From NCBI RefSeq assembly GCF_013349995.1, contig NZ_JABVXF010000007.1:96481-160480 (forward strand): a DNA stretch of 64,000 bases, read 5' to 3'. This document shows, in pieces, positions 57,660 to 64,000 of this stretch. Position numbers and translations under genes: made by a program. Each line of letters begins with the position of its first letter. The first letter of the stretch is position 1. Origin of the DNA: Pseudoalteromonas sp. 0303. GTDB taxonomy: Bacteria; Pseudomonadota; Gammaproteobacteria; Enterobacterales; Alteromonadaceae. The notes under the pieces were generated by a model that ran no database searches, had not been told where the DNA came from, and saw only the letters and a list, made by a program, of their open reading frames with translations.

Positions 57660-58913
57660 ATGACTGACGCCCACAGTGCGCTAATTACCAATGACGCAGT
57701 CGTACTTGGTTTGCTTGCCGTTATTTTGGGGTTTATTTTTAAAACCTCGCACAGTAATAATGCTGCCTGCCAAAAATTTTATAAATATGTACCGGCATTA
57801 TTGCTTTGCTACTTTTTACCATCATTACTCAATACCTTTGGTATTGTTGATGGCCATTCTTCAAATGTATATTTTGTGGCGTCGCGCTATTTACTACCAG
57901 CTTGCTTGATATTGCTTACTATTAGTATTGATTTAAAAGCGATCTTAAACCTCGGGCCAAAAGCATTAATCATGTTTTTAACAGGCACCATGGGTATTGT
58001 TATCGGTGGTCCACTGGCTATCTTAGTGATGAGTGCCGTTTATCCAGAAGCGGTGGGTGGTCATGGCCCTGATGCTGTTTGGCGTGGTATGACGACCATC
58101 GCCGGTAGCTGGATTGGTGGCGGTGCAAACCAAGCTTCAATGAAAGAAATGTTTGAAGTAGGCGGCGATATCTTCTCTGCAATGGTGACTGTTGACGTAA
58201 TTGTGGCTAACTTATGGATGGCTGTACTGTTATTAATGGCAGCAAACCATAAGGCGATTGATGCTAAAACAGGCGCAGATACGCGTGCAATTGAAGATTT
58301 AAAAGAGCGCGTAGAAAAGTATCACGCTGAGCATGCGCGCATGCCTACCTTAAATGATTACATGACAATTATTGCAATTGCCTTTGGTATTACAGGCCTG
58401 GCGCATTTTTGTGCTGACTTTTTAGGTCCGTTTTTTGGGGCTAACTTCCCATGGGCACAAGAGTACAGTTTAAACAGTAAATTCTTTTGGTTAATCGTTA
58501 TCTCTACCACAATTGGTATTAGTTTATCGTTTACTAAAGTTCGCCATATTGAAGCCTTTGGCGCTTCAAAAGTAGCATCAAGCTTTTTGTATATTCTTGT
58601 TGCTTCAATTGGCTTACACATGAATATTACCGCGATTTTTGACTCGCCAATGTACTTTGTACTCGGTGTTATTTGGATGATTACTCACGCAAGCTTAATG
58701 CTTATTGTGGCGAAACTAATTAAAGCACCACTTTTTTATATGGCAGTAGGCTCTCAAGCCAATGTAGGCGGCGCGGCATCAGCACCTGTTGTCGCATCAG
58801 CATTCCACCCATCACTTGCGCCAGTAGGTGTTTTACTTGCTGTTTTAGGCTATGGTGTAGGTACTTACATGGCTTATATTTGTGGATTAATGCTACAAGC
58901 TGTTGCACCTTAA
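57660..58913 (+). CDS. DUF819-family membrane protein
   Basis: The 417-residue protein has about ten to twelve membrane segments. The DUF819 signature region GMTTIAGSWIGGGANQASMKEMF (about 142-164) and a second glycine-rich motif near the C-terminus (SQANVGGAASAPVVASAFH) suggest two inverted repeats, as in transporters. A hydrophilic loop (about 203-235) is rich in Lys and Glu. The substrate is unknown. It lies 15 bases after sirB1 and 9 bases before kdsA, so it is co-transcribed with an LPS-biosynthesis gene. Confidence 0.88.
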   Translation: MTDAHSALITNDAVVLGLLAVILGFIFKTSHSNNAACQKFYKYVPALLLCYFLPSLLNTFGIVDGHSSNVYFVASRYLLPACLILLTISIDLKAILNLGPKALIMFLTGTMGIVIGGPLAILVMSAVYPEAVGGHGPDAVWRGMTTIAGSWIGGGANQASMKEMFEVGGDIFSAMVTVDVIVANLWMAVLLLMAANHKAIDAKTGADTRAIEDLKERVEKYHAEHARMPTLNDYMTIIAIAFGITGLAHFCADFLGPFFGANFPWAQEYSLNSKFFWLIVISTTIGISLSFTKVRHIEAFGASKVASSFLYILVASIGLHMNITAIFDSPMYFVLGVIWMITHASLMLIVAKLIKAPLFYMAVGSQANVGGAASAPVVASAFHPSLAPVGVLLAVLGYGVGTYMAYICGLMLQAVAP

Positions 58914-59777
<864 letters not shown>

Positions 59778-59794
59778 TATAAGTATATAAGTAT

Positions 59795-59825
59795 GAAAAA
59801 GGCGACCATGGTCGCCTTTTTTTAT
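59795..59825 (+). terminator. Terminator of kdsA
   Basis: AAAAAGGCGACC and GGTCGCCTTTTT arms form a perfect palindrome with a T-run, 18 bp after the kdsA stop. Confidence 0.9.
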
Positions 59826-59877
59826 TTGTATCGCTATAATCGACGCATAAGAAAAACTAATTATAAGTTTGGTGTTT

Positions 59878-60774
59878 ATGTCTCGTCGTTTACCTCCTTT
59901 AAATGCACTAAAAGCATTCGAAGCCGCTGCCCGCCATTTGAGCTTTACCAAAGCAGCAGAAGAGCTATATGTAACGCAGGCCGCGGTAAGCCACCAAATT
60001 AAAACCCTTGAAGAGCATTTAGGTTTAAAGCTGTTTTTACGTAAGAATCGTTCTTTGCTGTTAACCGAAGAAGGGCAAGGCTACTTTTTAGATATTAAAG
60101 AAATTTTTACCCAGCTGATTGATGCCACAGAAAAACTACTTGCCCGAGGCGCGAAAGGTTCATTAACGGTAAGTTTAACGCCAAGCTTTGCGATTCAATG
60201 GTTAGTACCCAGACTTAGTTTATTTAATGAATTACATCCAGAAATCGACGTGCGAATTAAGGCGCAAGATCAGGATGAAAATTCACTTTCTGACGATGTA
60301 GATATTGCTATTTATTATGGTCGTGGCCACTGGAGCGGGGTGCAGACATATAAACTGCACACTGAATACCTAGTGCCTTTATGTAGCCCATTGTTGTTAA
60401 CGGGCCCTAAGCCGCTTAATCAACCTAGTGATTTAGCAAATCATACCTTATTGCATGATACCACCCGTAAAAATTGGAAAACCTGGATGAAAACGGCAGG
60501 TGTACGTAATGTACAAGTTCACCAAGGGCCGATTTTTAGTCACTCATCAATGGTATTGCAAGCTGCGGTTCATGGGCAGGGGGTTGCAATTGGTAATAGC
60601 GTTTTAGCAAAGCCTGATATTGATGCGGGCCGACTCGTCATTCCATTTAGTCACTCATTAGAAAGTAAAAATGCTTATTATTTAGTGATCCGCGAATCGC
60701 AAACAGAGCTTGGCAAAATAGTCTCTTTCAAAGACTGGATGCTGAGCTTAGTTGAACAAGAACAAGAGTATTAA
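59878..60774 (+). CDS. gcvA: GcvA-type LysR transcriptional regulator
   Basis: The ATG at 59878 gives 298 residues starting MSRRLPPLNALKAFEAAARH. The winged HTH (SFTKAAEELYVTQAAVSHQI) and the effector domain, with LTVSLTPSFAIQWLVPRLS and GPIFSHSSMVLQAAVHGQGVAI, are very close to E. coli GcvA, the glycine-cleavage operon activator. A perfect TATAAT at 59835 can serve as its -10. The downstream DUF423 and rlmM genes repeat the E. coli gcvA-ygdD-rlmM order. The gcv operon is not in the window. Confidence 0.92.
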   Translation: MSRRLPPLNALKAFEAAARHLSFTKAAEELYVTQAAVSHQIKTLEEHLGLKLFLRKNRSLLLTEEGQGYFLDIKEIFTQLIDATEKLLARGAKGSLTVSLTPSFAIQWLVPRLSLFNELHPEIDVRIKAQDQDENSLSDDVDIAIYYGRGHWSGVQTYKLHTEYLVPLCSPLLLTGPKPLNQPSDLANHTLLHDTTRKNWKTWMKTAGVRNVQVHQGPIFSHSSMVLQAAVHGQGVAIGNSVLAKPDIDAGRLVIPFSHSLESKNAYYLVIRESQTELGKIVSFKDWMLSLVEQEQEY

Positions 60775-60775
60775 C

Positions 60776-61420
60776 ATGTTACAGTGGTTTAAAAGTGCAA
60801 CGGGCAAGGCGCGTGCACAGTTTATATTTGCCCATGGTGCAGGGGCAGGCAGTGATTCTGAGTTTATGCAAACAATGGCTAACTTGATTAGTCAGCATGG
60901 GATTGATGTAGCCTTGTTTGATTTTCAGTATATGCAAATTGCAAAAGAAACAGGCAAGCGTAGACCACCCGAGCGTGCTCCTAAGTTACTTGCCTACTTT
61001 AGTGAAGTTTTAGCCGAGTGTCAGCCAGAATTACCGCTATTTATTGGTGGTAAATCTATGGGTGGGCGTATGGCTTCGATGCTTTGTACTGAGCAGGAGC
61101 AAGCTCAAATTGCTGGTGTAGTGGCTTTTGGCTATCCGTTTCACCCACCGGGTAAACCCGAAAAACTTCGCATAGACCATTTTGTTGATATGCCATGCCC
61201 TTTTTTAGTCCTGCAAGGTGAGCGTGATACGTTTGGTAATCAGCAAGAACTCGCTGAGCTTGAAATGGTTAATCCGCCAGAAATTAAATTTCTCAAAGAT
61301 GGTGACCACTCATTAAAACCACGTAAAAAAAGCGGCATTACAGAACAAGAAAACTTACAGCAAGCTGCAGATTATGCAGCACAGTTTATTATGAATTTAG
61401 CGGCTGGAGATGCGCAATGA
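60776..61420 (+). CDS. Alpha/beta hydrolase (dienelactone-hydrolase/KANL3-Tex30 type)
   Basis: The ATG at 60776 gives 214 residues starting MLQWFKSATGKARAQFIFAH. The oxyanion HGAGAGSDSEFMQ, nucleophile elbow GGKSMGGRMAS (Ser), LQGERDTFGN (Asp) and GDHSLKPRK (His) form a complete catalytic triad. The family (KANL3/Tex30-like) covers small esterases of unknown substrate. It begins one base after the gcvA stop and overlaps the DUF423 gene by 4 bases, so it is embedded in the gcvA unit where E. coli has no such gene. Confidence 0.87.
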   Translation: MLQWFKSATGKARAQFIFAHGAGAGSDSEFMQTMANLISQHGIDVALFDFQYMQIAKETGKRRPPERAPKLLAYFSEVLAECQPELPLFIGGKSMGGRMASMLCTEQEQAQIAGVVAFGYPFHPPGKPEKLRIDHFVDMPCPFLVLQGERDTFGNQQELAELEMVNPPEIKFLKDGDHSLKPRKKSGITEQENLQQAADYAAQFIMNLAAGDAQ

Positions 61421-61785
61421 TCAAACTATATTTAATGATTGGTAGCTTATTTTGCATGCTTTCGGTAATGCTTGGCGCATTTGCTGCTCATGGTTTAAAA
61501 AGCCGCGTTTCTGAGTATGCGATTGGAATTTTTAAAACCGCTGCTGAATACCAAATGGTGCATGGCCTTGCATTGATAGCAATTGCTATCTTAATTAAGT
61601 GGGGCATGAACTTAAGCTGGGCTGGTGGATTTTTTATCGCAGGTACCGTGTTATTTAGCGGTAGTTTGTATTTACTCGCACTTACGGGCATGAAGTGGCT
61701 TGGGCCTATCACCCCAATTGGCGGTGTTTGTTTTATTATTGGTTGGGCTATTTTGTTAGTTCAAGCAGCACGATATAAGTTTTAA
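61417..61785 (+). CDS. ygdD: DUF423 membrane protein (YgdD-like)
   Basis: The 122-residue protein has four membrane helices and the N-terminal LGAFAAHGLKSRV and YQMVHGLALIAIAI segments of DUF423. Function is unknown. It is coupled (ATGA) to the hydrolase and 9 bases before rlmM, conserved synteny with E. coli ygdD-rlmM. Confidence 0.92.
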   Translation: MIKLYLMIGSLFCMLSVMLGAFAAHGLKSRVSEYAIGIFKTAAEYQMVHGLALIAIAILIKWGMNLSWAGGFFIAGTVLFSGSLYLLALTGMKWLGPITPIGGVCFIIGWAILLVQAARYKF

Positions 61786-61794
61786 GGGTTATCT

Positions 61795-62880
61795 ATGTCG
61801 AGTGTAGTTATTTATTGTCGCAGTGGTTTTGAAAATGATGCCGCTGCTGAAATTACTTTTCAGGCTGCTGAACAAGGCTTTGCAGGTTACGTAAAAACAA
61901 AACCAAATACGGGTATTGTTGTTTACGAATGTTTTGATGCAAGCCATGGTGAAGAAATCATCAAAAAAGTAGATTTCAAAAATATGGTATTTGCTCGCCA
62001 ATGGTTTACTGGCACCTTAGTCGATAACATGCCACTTGAAGACCGCGTTAGTGCTATTGTTGATACTGCCGCTGAGTTTCCTGAATGCGGTGACCTACGC
62101 GTAGAAACGCCAGATACCAATGAAGGTAAAGAGCTGAGTAAGTTCTGCAAAAAGATTTCTACACCTCTGAAAAAATCGCTTGAAAAGCGCTCGAAGGTAA
62201 CACGCGAAATTGCTGAGAAAAAACCAGTTATGCATGTGTTATTTTTAGCAAACGACAGTGCTTATGTTGGCTACTCATACACATTTAATAATTCGCCTTT
62301 CTTTATGGGCATTCCGCGTTTACGTATGCCTAATGATGCGCCGAGCCGCTCAACATTGAAACTTGATGAAGCCTTTAACGTATTTATTCCACCCCATGAA
62401 GCTGAAGAGCGTATGCAACCTGGCATGCGAGGGGTTGATTTAGGCGCTTGCCCAGGTGGTTGGACTTATCAGCTGGTGCGCCGTGGGATGTTTGTAAGCG
62501 CAATTGATAACGGCCCTATGAATGATGACTTGATGGAAACTGGTCAGGTAAAACACTTTAGAGTAGATGGTTTTAAATACCGCCCTGAAAAGCGCAATAT
62601 TCAATGGTTAGTGTGTGACATGGTGGAAAAGCCAGCAAAAGTGACTAACCTTATGATTGACTGGGCGGTGAACGCCTACGCAAAAGAGCTCATTTTTAAT
62701 CTTAAACTACCGATGAAAAAACGCTTTGATAGCGTTTACGAATGTTTAAAAATGATTAAAGAAGAGCTTGATAAATATGGCGTAAGTTACGAACTACAAG
62801 CTAAGCACTTATATCATGACCGTGAAGAAGTCACGGTTCATTTAAATGTAACTAAGGTGCCACAAAGCCTTTACAGTTAA
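61795..62880 (+). CDS. rlmM: 23S rRNA 2'-O-ribose C2498 methyltransferase
   Basis: The 361-residue enzyme has an N-terminal THUMP-like domain (about 1-170) and a Rossmann SAM domain with GVDLGACPGGWTYQLVRRGM (about 215-234). IDNGPMNDD and CDMVEKPAKV follow, then the catalytic Lys region ELIFNLKLPMKKR. It methylates C2498 in domain V of 23S rRNA. It ends the gcvA-hydrolase-ygdD-rlmM unit at a shared terminator. Confidence 0.96.
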   Translation: MSSVVIYCRSGFENDAAAEITFQAAEQGFAGYVKTKPNTGIVVYECFDASHGEEIIKKVDFKNMVFARQWFTGTLVDNMPLEDRVSAIVDTAAEFPECGDLRVETPDTNEGKELSKFCKKISTPLKKSLEKRSKVTREIAEKKPVMHVLFLANDSAYVGYSYTFNNSPFFMGIPRLRMPNDAPSRSTLKLDEAFNVFIPPHEAEERMQPGMRGVDLGACPGGWTYQLVRRGMFVSAIDNGPMNDDLMETGQVKHFRVDGFKYRPEKRNIQWLVCDMVEKPAKVTNLMIDWAVNAYAKELIFNLKLPMKKRFDSVYECLKMIKEELDKYGVSYELQAKHLYHDREEVTVHLNVTKVPQSLYS

Positions 62881-62896
62881 TATTAATTTGAAATTT

Positions 62897-62930
62897 AAAA
62901 GGCCAATAGCTCACACTATTGGCCTTTTTA
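62897..62930. terminator. Bidirectional terminator between rlmM and cysZ
   Basis: AAAAGGCCAATAG and CTATTGGCCTTTT arms with a TCACA loop and flanking A/T runs serve both convergent genes. Confidence 0.88.
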
Positions 62931-62953
62931 TTAGGTATCAGAAAACCTAAATT

Positions 62954-63679
62954 TTAACGGTATTTACTACGGTAATTATCGACCCATAATCGTGTGCCAC
63001 CGCAAACAGCAACGGGCATAACAATTAGGTTTACGAATGGGATAGCTGTTAAAATCATGACAGCTAAACCAAAACCATAAGAAAGTGTTTGCTTTTGCTT
63101 TAAGTCGTCTTTCATTTCATTAAAGCTAATTTTATGGTTATCGAATGCGTAGTCTTCGTATTGCACCGCATACATCCAACAGGTGAATAGCACCCATAAA
63201 ACTTGCCCGATCACAGGTAAAATCCACAGTAAAATAAAAAATCCTATGGCACGTGGCAGGTAATAGCATAGTTTTGTCCACTCACGGCCGAGCATGCGTG
63301 GCACATCTTTCATTGTATCGAAAAGGCTATCGTCATTAATTTTTTGCCCAGTTAAGTAAAGCTCGACTTTTTCACTGAGTAGGCCGTTGAATGGGGCTGC
63401 TATAAAATTAGTGATAACCGTGAAGAGCATGCTGTAACTAAATAAAATCACCAGCACGGCAATCGGCCACATTAGCCATTCGAGCCAGCTAAGCCATTCG
63501 GGTAATAACGAGTTCATATAAGCGAAGCCATCGGTAAGCCAGCCATATAAAAAGAACAGCGAACTACCAAAAAGCAGGATATTGATTAATAAAGGAATAA
63601 GTACAAAACGTTTCAACCCCTTTTGGCTAATTAATTTAAAGCCAGAAAAGAAGTATTCCATACCTTGAGTGAACTGCAC
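62954..63679 (-). CDS. cysZ: CysZ-type sulfate permease (EI24 fold)
   Basis: The 241-residue protein has about four long membrane helices and the CysZ signature NFIAAPFNGLLSEKVELYLTG, then MLGREWTKLCYYLPRA. CysZ is a pH-dependent sulfate channel that feeds cysteine synthesis. The start is GTG at 63679, with GAGG at 9 bases; the next ATG is six codons inside. No cysK or other cys gene is adjacent. It is monocistronic and convergent with rlmM. Confidence 0.93.
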   Translation of the reverse strand: MQFTQGMEYFFSGFKLISQKGLKRFVLIPLLINILLFGSSLFFLYGWLTDGFAYMNSLLPEWLSWLEWLMWPIAVLVILFSYSMLFTVITNFIAAPFNGLLSEKVELYLTGQKINDDSLFDTMKDVPRMLGREWTKLCYYLPRAIGFFILLWILPVIGQVLWVLFTCWMYAVQYEDYAFDNHKISFNEMKDDLKQKQTLSYGFGLAVMILTAIPFVNLIVMPVAVCGGTRLWVDNYRSKYR

Positions 63680-63800
63680 GAGAAAACCTCATCTTTTTTC
63701 TTGTTGTTTGCAGTATAGGGTTTTAACGATATTTGAACAGCTTTTTTCCGTAACAAAGTGTTTAACCCTTTACATGGACAGTCACTACATATAAGTGCTC

Positions 63801-63828
63801 TTGCAGTACAAAAGTTTTTGTCTACACT
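63801..63828 (+). promoter_or_regulatory. Putative promoter of the transposase gene
   Basis: TTGCAG (63801-63806) and TACACT (63823-63828), 16 bases apart, lie 47 bp before the ATG. No terminal repeat of a known element is recognised in the 190-bp gap after cysZ. Confidence 0.35.
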
Positions 63829-63875
63829 TTAGTTACAGCTAATGTATTTCAAATTATCAGTTCAAGGAGTGGACG

Positions 63876-64000
63876 ATGGCTTTAGCAAGGAAGCGGCAAA
63901 TCTGTTTGTCGAACACCAAATACTATCACTGCGTATCCCGTTGCGTTAGACGTGCTTACCTTTGTGGAGAAGACGCACTCACTGGTAAATCATATGAACA
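63876..64000 (+). CDS. Y1 (HUH) transposase, N-terminal end only
   Basis: The ATG at 63876, behind AAGGAG, opens a frame that runs off the window after 41 residues: it begins MALARKRQICLSNTKYYHCV and continues SRCVRRAYLCGED. The YYHCVSRCVRRAYLCG segment is the typical start of IS200/REP-associated Y1 transposases (TnpA_REP type), which cut and join single-stranded DNA through one tyrosine. The HUH motif and tyrosine lie beyond the window. It may be a stand-alone, domesticated REP-associated gene with no flanking IS ends; that cannot be decided here. Confidence 0.75.
   Translation, partial: MALARKRQICLSNTKYYHCVSRCVRRAYLCGEDALTGKSYE

Overview
The window reads as one chromosomal segment of a marine gammaproteobacterium of the Alteromonadales, most likely Pseudoalteromonas. 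Gene content and order match the enterobacterial core (lip-dac-rod-hol-leuS, lnt-ybeZ-miaB-ubiF-tRNA, prs-ispE-lolB-hemA-prfA-prmC-sirB-kdsA, gcvA-ygdD-rlmM). The extra genes (a FimV/HubP polar hub, FapA-like DUF342, Lon-like protease, DUF3369 HD-GYP regulator) are typical of Alteromonadales and Vibrionales. The genus is inferred from gene style and was not checked by a search. No gene in the window is visibly frameshifted, and there is no prophage, CRISPR array or genomic island. The only mobile-element trace is a Y1-transposase gene entering at the right edge.

Layout. 1-8.3 kb: 5' part of a fapA-like gene, tmRNA (ssrA), a crotonase, a TauE permease, a periplasmic-binding protein/chemoreceptor pair, an atypical SDR and an OmpA-like protein with duplicated DUF4892 domains. 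8.3-21.8 kb: mnmC diverging from fabB, then pdxB, asd and fimV, an M28 peptidase lipoprotein, and a metallo-beta-lactamase-fold gene diverging from a TetR gene across a palindromic operator. 21.9-34.6 kb: a long leftward run for lipoylation (ybeD-lipB-lipA), cell-wall elongation (dacA, rlpA, rodA, mrdA), ribosome assembly (rlmH, rsfS), NAD synthesis (nadD), replication (holA), LPS transport (lptE) and leuS. 34.7-38.2 kb: rightward ybeL, a Lon-like protease and an FKBP isomerase. 38.2-43.6 kb: leftward lnt, corC, ybeY, phoH, miaB, then divergent ubiF. 45.2-45.9 kb: a leftward tRNA operon (Met, Leu, Gln, Leu, Gln) with a strong, stringent-type promoter. 46.4-51.4 kb: leftward ychF, pth, rplY, prs, ispE, lolB. 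51.5-59.8 kb: rightward hemA, prfA, prmC, an HD-GYP regulator, sirB2, sirB1, a DUF819 permease and kdsA. 59.9-64 kb: gcvA, an alpha/beta hydrolase, a DUF423 protein, rlmM, then convergent cysZ and the start of a transposase.

Most of the window is housekeeping. Genes are packed by overlap or translational coupling (ATGA or TAATG junctions at lipB/lipA, mrdA/rodA, rodA/rlpA, lptE/holA, phoH/ybeY, lon/FKBP, hydrolase/DUF423). Units are separated by rho-independent terminators, several of them shared by convergent genes. Translation, envelope growth, LPS/lipoprotein traffic and tRNA modification dominate.

I found no convincing undescribed multi-gene system. The items most worth a second look are local: the two-operator palindrome between the TetR and metallo-beta-lactamase genes, the duplicated DUF4892-OmpA protein, the binding-protein/chemoreceptor pair, the tRNA operon with its seven-copy heptamer, a structured intergenic segment at 46.2-46.4 kb, and lineage-specific insertions (HD-GYP, DUF819, hydrolase, Lon/FKBP) inside otherwise conserved operons.
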